A stretch of DNA of 41,925 bases. It comes from Dietzia timorensis (GTDB lineage: Bacteria; Actinomycetota; Actinomycetes; Mycobacteriales; Mycobacteriaceae). The DNA is taken from positions 1-41,925 of the forward strand of contig NZ_DYXM01000057.1 of NCBI RefSeq assembly GCF_020742175.1, read 5' to 3'. The translations under genes and the position numbers were made by a program. Positions within the stretch are counted from its first letter, which is position 1; every line of letters begins with the position of its first letter. Under the pieces are notes generated by a model that searched no databases, was not told where the DNA came from, and saw only the letters and a list, made by a program, of their open reading frames with translations. Below, in pieces: positions 10,062 through 17,924 of the stretch.

Positions 10062-11672
10062 GTGGCTAAGCCAAGCCGGTCGCCCATCCATTCGACACCC
10101 GCCCGGGCATCCGCGCACCGTGGTGGCGGTTCCGTACAGCTCGGGATGCCGGATCCGACGTCGGTGGGACCGGCAGGATTGCCGATCGACACCGAACGCA
10201 TCGGGCCCGTGGAGGAATGCGGCGTATTCGGTGTGTGGGCGCCGGGCGAGGACGTCGCGAAGATGTCCTACTACGGACTTTATGCACTGCAGCACCGCGG
10301 CCAGGAAGCCGCCGGCATCGCGGTCGGCGACGGCGAGCAGGTGCTCGTGTACAAGGACCTCGGGCTGGTGAGCCAGGTCTTCGACGAACAGACCCTCGAG
10401 GCGATGGATGGCCACGTCTCCGTCGCGCACTGCCGCTACTCGACCACCGGCTCGACCGCGTGGGAGAACGCGCAGCCGATGTTCCGGACGACGTCCGCCG
10501 GCTCGGTGCTCGCGCTTGGGCACAACGGCAACCTCACCAACACCGACGCGCTCACCGATCGCGCCATGGAGCTGGGAATCAGTGGCTACCAGCGCGGCGG
10601 AACGCATTCGGACTCGGACATCATCTCCACCCTGCTCGCGCACCTCGCCGCCGACCTTTCGGTGGAGGAGGCCGCGGCGCAGCTGCTCCCGGATGTCAAG
10701 GGCGCGTTCTCGCTGACCTTCTCCGACGAGCGCACCCTGTACGCCGCGCGCGACCCGCACGGTGTGCGGCCGCTGGTACTCGGTCGCCTCGAGCGCGGCT
10801 GGGTCGTCGCCTCGGAAACCTCCGCGCTCGACATCGTCGGCGCCGCGTATGTGCGCGAGATCGAGCCCGGCGAGCTCATCGCCATCGACGAGAACGGTGT
10901 CCGCTCGCGCCGCTTCGCGCAGCCGACGCCGAAGCGCTGCGTCTTCGAATACGTCTATCTCGCCCGCCCGGACTCGGTCCTGTCCGACCGGCTCGTGCAC
11001 TCGGCGCGCCAGGAGATCGGGCGCAAACTCGCCCGCGAGTTCCCCGCCGACGGCGACCTCGTGATCCCGGTTCCCGAGTCCGGCACGCCCGCGGCGGTCG
11101 GCTACGCGCAGGAATCGGGCATCCCGTTCGCGCAGGGGCTGATGAAGAACGCCTACGTCGGCCGCACCTTCATCCAGCCCTCGCAGACGATTCGGCAGCT
11201 CGGCATTCGGCTCAAGCTCAACCCGCTGCGCGAGGTGATCCGGGGCAAGCGACTCGTGGTCGTCGACGATTCCATCGTCCGCGGCAACACCCAGCGCGCG
11301 CTCATCCGGATGCTCCATGAGGCCGGTGCGAAAGAGGTACACGTGCGCATCGCCTCGCCGCCGGTGCGCTGGCCCTGCTTCTACGGGATCGATTTCGCCT
11401 CGCCGGCGGAGCTCATCGCCAACGGTGCGGAGGGGGACACCGAGATCCTCGAGGCCGTGCGCCGCGCGATCGGCGCCGATTCCCTTGGCTATATCTCGCC
11501 CGAGGGCATGATCGAGGCGACCGAGCAGCCGAGCGAAAGCCTGTGTGCGGCGTGCTTCGACGGGGTCTACCCGATCGAGCTCAACGATGCGCGTTTCCAC
11601 CGGGGTAAGGCGTGCGGGACGCCGGCGGACCCGGTATCGACACAGGAGAACGTGGCCCCGGCGCGAGCCTAG
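10062..11672 (+). CDS. purF: Amidophosphoribosyltransferase
   Basis: 536 residues; the first committed step of purine synthesis, glutamine plus PRPP to phosphoribosylamine. The catalytic N-terminal Cys is Cys53 in ECGVFGVWAPGE, so a propeptide of 52 residues must be cleaved, longer than usual; a Met at residue 29 is a possible shorter start, but GTG 10062 has GGAGAG about 7 nt upstream. The PRPP loop is VVVDDSIVRGNTQ. Cys in KRCVFEY, PCFYG and the pair LCAAC match the four ligands of the structural [4Fe-4S] cluster of the Bacillus-type enzyme, which makes it oxygen sensitive. A 123-base leader region separates it from the preceding gene. Confidence 0.97.
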   Translation: MAKPSRSPIHSTPARASAHRGGGSVQLGMPDPTSVGPAGLPIDTERIGPVEECGVFGVWAPGEDVAKMSYYGLYALQHRGQEAAGIAVGDGEQVLVYKDLGLVSQVFDEQTLEAMDGHVSVAHCRYSTTGSTAWENAQPMFRTTSAGSVLALGHNGNLTNTDALTDRAMELGISGYQRGGTHSDSDIISTLLAHLAADLSVEEAAAQLLPDVKGAFSLTFSDERTLYAARDPHGVRPLVLGRLERGWVVASETSALDIVGAAYVREIEPGELIAIDENGVRSRRFAQPTPKRCVFEYVYLARPDSVLSDRLVHSARQEIGRKLAREFPADGDLVIPVPESGTPAAVGYAQESGIPFAQGLMKNAYVGRTFIQPSQTIRQLGIRLKLNPLREVIRGKRLVVVDDSIVRGNTQRALIRMLHEAGAKEVHVRIASPPVRWPCFYGIDFASPAELIANGAEGDTEILEAVRRAIGADSLGYISPEGMIEATEQPSESLCAACFDGVYPIELNDARFHRGKACGTPADPVSTQENVAPARA

Positions 11673-11727
11673 CGGCCCCGACGTCATCCAGGGGCGTTCT
11701 TCGACGCCGGAGACGGCGAGGGCGAGT

Positions 11728-11757
11728 GTGACTCGGCCACCGGGGTGGCGATAGATT
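11728..11757 (+). promoter_or_regulatory. Possible purM promoter
   Basis: GTGACT (11728-11733), 18-nt spacer, TAGATT (11752-11757), within the 190-base gap between purF and purM. The mRNA would have a leader of about 100 nt. The fit to consensus is moderate, and purM may also be read from purF. Confidence 0.35.
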
Positions 11758-11862
11758 TAACGGGCCGAGAAAGAACCGGCCGGACACAGACAAGCACGTC
11801 AACCGTGAGACCGCGCCGGCGACGGCCGCCGGGACCGACTACGCAAGGAACTGATCGCAATC

Positions 11863-12939
11863 ATGACCGACCAGCCCAGCACTGGCGCCTCGTACGCCGC
11901 GGCCGGAGTGGATATCGACGCAGGCGAGCGGGCGGTCGAGCTGTTCGCCCCGCATGCCAAGCGCGCGACGCGTCCGGAGGTGACCGGCGGGCTCGGCGGC
12001 TTCGCCGGGCTCTTCCAGCTCAAGAGCAATTACCGGCAGCCGCTGCTTGCATCGTCGACCGACGGCGTGGGCACGAAAATCGCGGTCGCGCAGGCGATGG
12101 ACGTCCACAACACCGTCGGCATCGATCTCGTCGCGATGGTCGTCGACGATCTAGTCGTGTGTGGCGCGGAGCCGCTGTTCCTGCAGGACTACATCGCGAT
12201 CGGCAAAGTCGTGCCCGAGCACGTCGCGCAGATCGTCGAGGGCATCGCCGAGGGATGCGTGCGTGCCGGCTGCGCCCTGCTCGGTGGCGAGACCGCGGAA
12301 CACCCGGGCCTGATGGCGCCGGGGGAGTACGACATCTCCGGCACGGGCGTCGGCGTCGTCGAGGCCGACGAGGTGCTGTCCGCCGAGTCGGTGCGACCCG
12401 GCGACGTGCTCATCGGCATGGAGGCCTCGGGTATGCACTCGAACGGCTACTCGCTCGCCCGCCACGTGCTGCTCGACCTCGCCCGGCTTCCGCTGGAGGG
12501 TCACGTCGAGGAGTTCGGCCGCTCGCTCGGCGAGGAGCTGCTCGAGCCGACCCGCATCTATGCGCTCGACTGCCTTTCGCTCATCGCGGAAACCGATGTG
12601 CGCGTGTTCTGCCACGTCACAGGCGGCGGGCTCGCCGAGAACCTCGGCCGGGTGGTCCCGCGGGGGCTCACCGCGAAGATCGACCGCGCGAGCTGGCAGG
12701 TGCCGTCGGTGTTCCGCGTCGTGCAGCATCACGGCAAGGTCGCCGAGTCCGAAATGGAGCGCACCTTCAATATGGGCGTGGGCATGGTTGCCGTAGTCGC
12801 GCCCGAGGACGTCGACCGCGCGCAGGCGATTCTCACCGCCCGCCACATGAAGAACTTCGTGATGGGCACGGTCGAGAAGGCCGCGGCCGACGCGCCGGAC
12901 CAGCTCGTCGACGTGTTCGGTTCGCACTCGACGTTCTGA
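11863..12939 (+). CDS. purM: Phosphoribosylformylglycinamidine cyclo-ligase (AIR synthetase)
   Basis: 358 residues, normal length. PurM closes the imidazole ring, turning FGAM into AIR with ATP. Signatures: DGVGTKIAVAQ near residue 67, the segment VDDLVVCGAEPLFLQDYI, GGETAEHPGLM, and ASGMHSNGYSL in the nucleotide site. It follows purF in the same orientation. ATG 11863 has AAGGA some 13 nt upstream, so the ribosome site is weak or widely spaced. It is the last purine gene before a hairpin shared with a convergent gene. Confidence 0.97.
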   Translation: MTDQPSTGASYAAAGVDIDAGERAVELFAPHAKRATRPEVTGGLGGFAGLFQLKSNYRQPLLASSTDGVGTKIAVAQAMDVHNTVGIDLVAMVVDDLVVCGAEPLFLQDYIAIGKVVPEHVAQIVEGIAEGCVRAGCALLGGETAEHPGLMAPGEYDISGTGVGVVEADEVLSAESVRPGDVLIGMEASGMHSNGYSLARHVLLDLARLPLEGHVEEFGRSLGEELLEPTRIYALDCLSLIAETDVRVFCHVTGGGLAENLGRVVPRGLTAKIDRASWQVPSVFRVVQHHGKVAESEMERTFNMGVGMVAVVAPEDVDRAQAILTARHMKNFVMGTVEKAAADAPDQLVDVFGSHSTF

Positions 12940-12983
12940 TCGGCTCGCGGGCGGCCTAGGACATCCCGCAAAAAAGACAAACT

Positions 12984-13017
12984 TTCACCCCGGTGGTCAC
13001 ATGACTACCGGGGTGAA
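12984..13017. terminator. Bidirectional hairpin between purM and the DUF3073 gene
   Basis: Perfect 11-bp arms TTCACCCCGGT (12984-12994) and their complement (13007-13017), with four more pairs inside. On the minus strand the stem is followed within 9 nt by a run of six T, so it best terminates the minus-strand gene, but it can stop purM too. Confidence 0.75.
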
Positions 13018-13050
13018 TGCTTGCGCGGTGAATCTGGAGGTTGGGCGTGA

Positions 13051-13236
13051 TCAGCGACGGTCGTAACCGTCGTCGTAGTAATCCGCCCAGTCGTCGCCCT
13101 CGTCATGGTGGCCACCATGACTCGGCTTTTGGCCTGCTAGTTCACGTTGGAGTTGCTCGAAATCGGTGCTCGGCGTGTTGTACTTGAGCTCGCGTGCGAC
13201 CTTTGTCTGCTTCGCCTTAGCGCGGCCTCGGCCCAT
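13051..13236 (-). CDS. DUF3073 small conserved actinobacterial protein
   Basis: 61 residues, opening MGRGRAKAKQTKVARELKY, the hallmark of DUF3073 (Rv0810c-like), a family restricted to actinobacteria and without known function. The N-terminal half is strongly basic, the C-terminal part acidic and rich in His, Asp and Tyr, ending DDWADYYDDGYDRR. A purine-rich GAGGGGG lies about 8 nt before ATG 13236; an upstream in-frame Met would add 27 residues unlike the family. The 196 bases upstream (13237-13432) show only a weak -10 candidate and nothing else I can name. Nucleic-acid binding by the basic half is a guess. Confidence 0.88.
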   Translation of the reverse strand: MGRGRAKAKQTKVARELKYNTPSTDFEQLQRELAGQKPSHGGHHDEGDDWADYYDDGYDRR

Positions 13237-13432
13237 TAGCCTGACCCCCTCGGAACCTGGTGCTGGGCCACCTCGGGGGTGCCCATCGCATGTGTGTATG
13301 TATTTGCCTGGCTCCAAGGATAGCCAATAAGGCGCGGAAAGTCCCGACGACCTCCCCTACCCGGTGCAAACTGCAGCACACAGGGCTTTTACAGGGGCAA
13401 CCGCCGGTTATAAGAAAGTCGTATGCCCGCGA

Positions 13433-14551
13433 TCAGCCTTCTCGGAGGCGCTTGATTGCCTCTCTGCCGGCCTGCGTTCCGGTGTCGTCCGGGAGCGAAT
13501 CGGGGTCGATCGAGGCGGCCCCGTCCGAGACGGTGAGAGCCACATCGGCGCCCACGTTTCGCTTGACGAGAGCGAGTGCCACGGGGCCGAGCTCGTGGTG
13601 GTGGACTGTCGTGCCGAGCCGCCCGACGGTGCGCGTGCCCGCCTTGACCTCCGCGCCGGCGCCGGGCAGTTCATCCTCGCTTCCGTCGAGGAGCAGCCGC
13701 ACGAGCGCGCGCGGTGCGCGGCCGAGATTGTGCACCCTCGACACGGTTTCCTGCCCGCGGTAGCAACCTTTGTCGAGATGCACCGCGCCACCCGCGGCGA
13801 CGTCTCCGATCCACGCGGGAACCTCGTGCGGGATCGTCTTCTCGTCGAGGTCCGCCTCGTCCGGGACGAGCTCCATCACGCGCAGCGCGTCGAACCCCCA
13901 CCGGCCCATGACGGCGGAGGACGCCTCCGCGAGGGCGGTCCAGGCCTGCGCGAGCTGTGCCCGGTCGACGATGACGTCCTCGCCGGTATGTCCGGCGGAG
14001 CCGCGGCGCGCCCGCCGCGCGATGAGCCAGTCGGTGGAGGCGGGAGCGGCGGCGTCATCCCGCGAATCGAGGGCGCTCGCCGCGGCAGGACCCACCACGG
14101 TGAGCAGCGCGAGCTCGGGCGCGAGGCGCGGGGTCACGTCGGACCAGAACACCATTTTGTCGAGGAACTCGAACAGCGCCTGTGCACGGCCCGCTGCCGT
14201 GTCGAGGATGACCGAATCGTCGGTGACGTAGACGCCGAAGCTGTGCTCGACGCGACCGTTGGCGTCGAGGATGAGAGAACGCGTCGACTCGCCCGCAGCG
14301 AGCTCGGAGACGTGCTGGCTGATGAACCCTTCGAGCCACGTGAGCCGCTCCGGTCCTGTGAGGACCACGAACTCCCTGTCGCTACGGTCGACCAGCGCCG
14401 AACCGCTCTCCGCGGCGCGCTGCTCGGCGAACGGATCGCCGAAATGTAGGGCCGTGGTCCCATCGGGGTCGGCGACCGCCCCGGGGTGTCCGAGAGACGG
14501 GGCGGTTTCGGTTGGAGCTGGTGTTGTCGATTCGTCGCCGGTAGTACTCAC
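13433..14551 (-). CDS. ygfZ: YgfZ/GcvT-fold folate-binding protein
   Basis: 372 residues. YgfZ proteins bind tetrahydrofolate through a GcvT-like fold and help maintain certain Fe-S enzymes. The family signature KGCYRGQE is present with Cys263. The rest (LVDRSDREFVVLTGPERLTWLEG, then SLILDANGRVEHSFGVYV) fits the aminomethyltransferase fold. I place the start at GTG 14551: a -10 TAGTAT ends 7 nt upstream and the divergent pabC starts at 14580. An in-frame ATG at 14581 would overlap pabC and include the promoter. The neighbours pabC and pabB make p-aminobenzoate, the precursor of the folate this protein uses. Confidence 0.9.
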   Translation of the reverse strand: MSTTGDESTTPAPTETAPSLGHPGAVADPDGTTALHFGDPFAEQRAAESGSALVDRSDREFVVLTGPERLTWLEGFISQHVSELAAGESTRSLILDANGRVEHSFGVYVTDDSVILDTAAGRAQALFEFLDKMVFWSDVTPRLAPELALLTVVGPAAASALDSRDDAAAPASTDWLIARRARRGSAGHTGEDVIVDRAQLAQAWTALAEASSAVMGRWGFDALRVMELVPDEADLDEKTIPHEVPAWIGDVAAGGAVHLDKGCYRGQETVSRVHNLGRAPRALVRLLLDGSEDELPGAGAEVKAGTRTVGRLGTTVHHHELGPVALALVKRNVGADVALTVSDGAASIDPDSLPDDTGTQAGREAIKRLREG

Positions 14552-14579
14552 TCTTCCGATACTACGTACCGTAGAGGGC
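14552..14579. promoter_or_regulatory. Overlapping divergent leaderless promoters of ygfZ and pabC
   Basis: Only 28 bases separate the two start codons. Minus strand: TAGTAT (14559-14564), 7 nt, GTG of ygfZ. Plus strand: TACCGT (14567-14572), 7 nt, ATG of pabC. The two -10 hexamers are 2 bp apart, so the -35 regions fall inside the opposing coding sequences and polymerase cannot occupy both at once. Confidence 0.6.
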
Positions 14580-15566
14580 ATGACGAATTTTCCAGGCGGG
14601 CCGGGTGAGGCCCGAGACGCAGGAGAGGTGTCTTCGCCGGTGGAGGCGAACACGACCCGGGTCGTGGTGCACGTGGCCGGGCCCGGCCTGGCTACGCCGA
14701 AGGTCGTCGATCCCGATGCGCCGCTGCTGCTCGCCGACGATCTCGGCGCGGTGCGCGGGGACGGCTGCTTCGACTCGCTTCTGCTGCACCGTGGGCGCGC
14801 ACTCAAGCCGCTGCGGCACCTCGCCCGGATCGCGCGGTCGGCGCGGATGCTGGAGATTGATCCGCCCGGGGAGCAGGCGTGGACCGCGGGTATCGAGGCG
14901 GCGGAGGCCGAGTGGGTGCGCATCCACGGCGGTGATGCCGCGTCCGCACCCGACGCCCTTTTGCGCCTCGTTCTCACGCGCGGCGCCGAGCACGCCGCCG
15001 GTCGCGCCGAGGACGCGACGGCGTACATCACGGTCGCGGCGATCGGCGGGCACGTGGCGAAGGTGCGCAGGAAGGGGATCGCGGTGCAGGTGCAGCAGCG
15101 CGGCTTCTCGGTGGATCTCGCCGCGAACGCGCCGTGGCAGTTGCTCGGCGCGAAGACGTTGTCTTATGCGACGAACATGGCCGCGCTGCGGCATGCGGCC
15201 GCCGACGGCTTCGGCGACGTGCTGTTCCTGTCCTCGGAGGGTGAGGTGCTCGAGGGCCCGCGCTCGACGATCGTTGCAGTGCGCGACGGGGCCCTGCTCA
15301 GCCCGCCGCAGGAGATCGGCATTCTCGAGGGAACCACGCTCGGCGCGCTCGGCGAGGCCGCGCAGCGTCGCGGGATCCCGCTGCGCCGCGAGCACCTGTT
15401 GGTCTCGGACCTGCTCGTCGCGGATTCGGTGTGGTTCATTTCGTCGATCACGCTTGCCGCGCGCGTCATGCGCATCGATTCCCACGAGATCGGTGGTCGC
15501 GACGCGGGGATCGATGTGGGCGCGCTGGTCGCCGAGGCCGTCGGCGTGGAGAACTGGCCCGGGTAG
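14580..15566 (+). CDS. pabC: Class IV aminotransferase, probable 4-amino-4-deoxychorismate lyase
   Basis: 328 residues, PLP fold type IV. ADC lyase splits aminodeoxychorismate into p-aminobenzoate and pyruvate. The PLP lysine is Lys192 in LLGAKTLSYATNMAALR; other signatures are GDGCFDSLLLHRGR near residue 58 and SSEGEVLEGPRSTI, where Glu leads to the phosphate-binding loop. Branched-chain or D-amino-acid aminotransferases share the fold, but the convergent pabB argues for ADC lyase. ATG 14580 has no Shine-Dalgarno and a -10 hexamer 7 nt upstream, so a leaderless message is expected. The stop is 5 bases from the pabB stop, tail to tail. Confidence 0.87.
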   Translation: MTNFPGGPGEARDAGEVSSPVEANTTRVVVHVAGPGLATPKVVDPDAPLLLADDLGAVRGDGCFDSLLLHRGRALKPLRHLARIARSARMLEIDPPGEQAWTAGIEAAEAEWVRIHGGDAASAPDALLRLVLTRGAEHAAGRAEDATAYITVAAIGGHVAKVRRKGIAVQVQQRGFSVDLAANAPWQLLGAKTLSYATNMAALRHAAADGFGDVLFLSSEGEVLEGPRSTIVAVRDGALLSPPQEIGILEGTTLGALGEAAQRRGIPLRREHLLVSDLLVADSVWFISSITLAARVMRIDSHEIGGRDAGIDVGALVAEAVGVENWPG

Positions 15567-15571
15567 GGACG

Positions 15572-17053
15572 TTATTCGGTCAGGTGCGCGCCGAGCGCGT
15601 CCAGCACCGGACGTAGTTTGACGAGAGTCTCGACCCATTCGGCCTCGGGATCGGATGGGGCGAGGATCGCGCCGCCCACCCCGATCGAGGTGCCGCGCGG
15701 GCCGGTCACGGCGGTGCGGATCGTGATCGCGAGATCCGCCGAGCCGTCCGGCGCTAGCCAACCGAGCGCCCCGGAGTACAGCCCGCGCGGGCGCGGTTCG
15801 ATGCGCGCGCACAGGTCCATCGCGCGACGCTTGGGCGCGCCGGTCATCGAGCCTCCGGGGAACGTCGCGGCGATCGCGTCGACGAGGTCGCGGCCCGGCG
15901 CGAGCCGCCCGGTGATCGTGCTGACGAGCTGATGCACGTGCGAGAACGATTCGACCTCGCACAGGCGCGGCACGTGGACGCTGCCGAGCTCGCTCACCCG
16001 GCCGAGGTCGTTGCGCAGCAGGTCGACGATCATGAGGTTCTCTGCGCGGTCCTTGTCGTTGCTCGCGAGGTCCTCGCGCAGCGCGCGGTCTGCGGTGGCG
16101 TCCGTGCCGCGCGGCCGCGTGCCCTTGATCGGCCTCGTCTCCATCGCGCCGCCGGGGTCGACGCGCAGGAATCTCTCCGGCGAGGCGCCGAGCAGGGCGG
16201 TCTGGCCGAAGCGCAGGTACGCGCCGAAGGGAGCGGGCGTATGACGTCGGAGTCGCTGGTACGCGCCTAGCGGATCTTCGATCGCGGGGCCCCGTGCCGT
16301 GTTCGTCAGGCAGATCTCGTAGGCCTCTCCGCGCCCGATCGCGTCCTGGCAACGAGCGATCGCCTCGAGGTACTCGTCCCGCGACGCGTCGAGGGCGAAC
16401 TCGCCGGGCGCCTGCGCGGTGCTGGTAGCTTCTGGTGCGTCGGCTCGTTCCGGTTCGCCGGCGCTCCCGGAGTCTCTGTGCGCGAGTTCGCCTGCGAGAC
16501 GGGCGGCGTCGTCGAGCCAGGCGCGCGAGTCGGGATCGGGTAGGCGGTCATCGCCTAGTTCGCCGGCCGCGAGGAGCGCCACCTCGCCGGTGAAGTGGTC
16601 GATGACGACGAGCCGCGACGGCGCCATGAGCGCCGCGTCCGGAAGCGAGTCGGGCTGCGAGACCGGCGGCAGTGGTGGCGCCTGCGGCCGCTGGGCCTCG
16701 GCGCCCTGGCCGCGGCCGTCCATGCCGAGCCCGTAGCCGAGCGCGCACACGAGGCCCGGGGAGAACCCGCCGGGCAGGGCCGGATGAGCGCCTCCGTCGT
16801 CATAGGAATAAATGGGGCGCGCGGTTGCGGCGAGGCGGCCGCGAAGTTCGGGGTAGAACCCGCCGGGCGGCGCCGCGGGCCCGGAGACTCGGTGCAGATA
16901 GACGCTGCCGTGCGGGCCGTCGGCGGTGCCCAGGATGCTCAGCCGTCCGAGGCGCGGATGTGGGAGCGAGCTGTCGAGCCAGAAAGATGCCTCGGCGTCG
17001 CCGAACAACGCCGGAAAAAGGCGCGCGGCCAGATCGCGGGACCTGGTGGGCAC
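15572..17053 (-). CDS. pabB: Aminodeoxychorismate synthase component I
   Basis: 493 residues, chorismate-binding fold. PabB adds ammonia to chorismate at C4. The decisive motif is PIKGT with Lys310, which marks aminodeoxychorismate synthases; anthranilate synthases have Ala there. Other conserved parts are ENLMIVDLLRNDLGRV, HLVSTITG-type HQLVSTITGRL, TFPGGSMTGAPK and IGVGGAI. A glutamine amidotransferase partner (PabA) is not in this window. The N-terminal domain has a less conserved central insertion rich in Ala, Pro and Gln. GTG 17053 is needed to keep the conserved opening (SFWLDSS); it lacks a Shine-Dalgarno and lies 8 nt after a strong hairpin. Confidence 0.93.
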   Translation of the reverse strand: MPTRSRDLAARLFPALFGDAEASFWLDSSLPHPRLGRLSILGTADGPHGSVYLHRVSGPAAPPGGFYPELRGRLAATARPIYSYDDGGAHPALPGGFSPGLVCALGYGLGMDGRGQGAEAQRPQAPPLPPVSQPDSLPDAALMAPSRLVVIDHFTGEVALLAAGELGDDRLPDPDSRAWLDDAARLAGELAHRDSGSAGEPERADAPEATSTAQAPGEFALDASRDEYLEAIARCQDAIGRGEAYEICLTNTARGPAIEDPLGAYQRLRRHTPAPFGAYLRFGQTALLGASPERFLRVDPGGAMETRPIKGTRPRGTDATADRALREDLASNDKDRAENLMIVDLLRNDLGRVSELGSVHVPRLCEVESFSHVHQLVSTITGRLAPGRDLVDAIAATFPGGSMTGAPKRRAMDLCARIEPRPRGLYSGALGWLAPDGSADLAITIRTAVTGPRGTSIGVGGAILAPSDPEAEWVETLVKLRPVLDALGAHLTE

Positions 17054-17061
17054 GAAAAGGA

Positions 17062-17089
17062 GGCGCGCCCACCAACAGATGGGCGCGCC
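17062..17089 (-). terminator. Hairpin between the nitrobindin-like gene and pabB
   Basis: Perfect 10-bp stem GGCGCGCCCA / TGGGCGCGCC with an 8-nt loop; on the minus strand TCCTTTT follows. It ends 8 nt before the pabB GTG, so it may terminate the upstream operon, or reduce pabB expression from read-through. Confidence 0.6.
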
Positions 17090-17126
17090 GCGAGAATTCA
17101 GTGCTGCTCCCGAGCCTGAAGCCGGC

Positions 17127-17792
17127 TCAGCCGGCGACGCGCTGCAGGCGAGCCGAGAGCGAGGGGATCTGCCCCTTCTCGGGGTGCACGCGCTCCTCGA
17201 CCCAGCCGAGGTCGCCGTTTTCGACGATGCCGTACAGGCGCACCGCGCCGCCGAGCTGCGGGCCGGTGGGCGTCGACATCGTCGCGTCGGTGGTGACCTT
17301 CCACGAGGACTGGCTCAGCGGCTGGCCGTAGTACGCCTCGATCACGCCAGAGGCGTGCACGATGAGGAACTCGATCTCGTCGGTATCGGAGATCCGCCAG
17401 AAACCCGTCTCGCGGTAGGCGGGGATGTCCGCGTTGCCCTCGTCGTCGAGCTTCCAGCTGCGCGAGGACCACGTGAGGTAGTTCTCGCCGTCGTGGGAGA
17501 CGATGATCTGCTGGCCGAAGCGGTGCTCGCCGTGCTGCGCGGTGTCCGCCTCGCCCTCGCCTTCCCAGACGCCGACGAGTGGGAGCAGCGCGAGCAGCCC
17601 CGGGTGCAGATCGGGGCCGTGCCGCAGGTTCGCGGTGTCCTCGGGGATCGGAAGCTCGCCGAAGGGCACGATGTTGCGCTCGCCCGTCGTCTGCGCACGC
17701 TCGACCGCAGCCTCGACGGCGGCATTGCCGGAGGCGCCGACCTTCTTGGGGCGGTGAGGCTCTTCGGGGGGAGTGTTGTCGCTAGTAGTCAC
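17127..17792 (-). CDS. Nitrobindin-like / FABP-like beta-barrel protein (DUF1794), probably heme-free
   Basis: 221 residues: a flexible Pro/Ala-rich N-terminus, then a ten-strand lipocalin-like barrel starting at GVWEGEG (residues 74-80), the family signature. Nitrobindins bind heme through a His near the C-terminus and act on peroxynitrite; here the aligned position is around Ser211 in PSLSARLQR, so the axial ligand is missing, as known for the mycobacterial orthologue Rv0813c. A small hydrophobic ligand instead of heme is possible. GTG 17792 has GAGGA about 9 nt upstream and follows a tiny membrane-protein gene by 12 bases, so both are probably on one message. Confidence 0.88.
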   Translation of the reverse strand: MTTSDNTPPEEPHRPKKVGASGNAAVEAAVERAQTTGERNIVPFGELPIPEDTANLRHGPDLHPGLLALLPLVGVWEGEGEADTAQHGEHRFGQQIIVSHDGENYLTWSSRSWKLDDEGNADIPAYRETGFWRISDTDEIEFLIVHASGVIEAYYGQPLSQSSWKVTTDATMSTPTGPQLGGAVRLYGIVENGDLGWVEERVHPEKGQIPSLSARLQRVAG

Positions 17793-17804
17793 CCGCGAAA
17801 TCCT

Positions 17805-17903
17805 CTAGGACTCGTCGTGCAGGAAGCGGTAGAGGATGTATGCGGACATGAGCGTGATCACCACGACCGCGACGACCAGCAGAATCTCGAAAAACAGGAC
17901 CAT
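17805..17903 (-). CDS. Predicted 32-residue single-span membrane protein
   Basis: A very short open frame: MVLFFEILLVVAVVVITLM followed by SAYILYRFLHDES and stop TAG. About 22 residues form one hydrophobic helix; the short tail is charged. ATG 17903 has TAGGAT ending exactly 7 nt upstream, the leaderless layout seen at many genes here, which supports real expression. It starts 21 bases after the sulfurtransferase stop and ends 12 bases before the nitrobindin-like start. In M. tuberculosis this place, between cysA2 and Rv0813c, holds sseC2 (DUF1416); that gene is not visible here. Function unknown; a protein-protein membrane tether is one possibility. Confidence 0.65.
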   Translation of the reverse strand: MVLFFEILLVVAVVVITLMSAYILYRFLHDES

Positions 17904-17910
17904 GAGTCCA

Positions 17911-17916
17911 ATCCTA
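17911..17916 (-). promoter_or_regulatory. Predicted leaderless -10 for the 32-residue membrane protein
   Basis: TAGGAT on the minus strand, 7 nt before ATG 17903. The hexamer lies between the sulfurtransferase stop and the small gene, giving the small gene and the nitrobindin-like gene a promoter of their own. Confidence 0.45.
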
Positions 17917-17924
17917 ACTTACGA

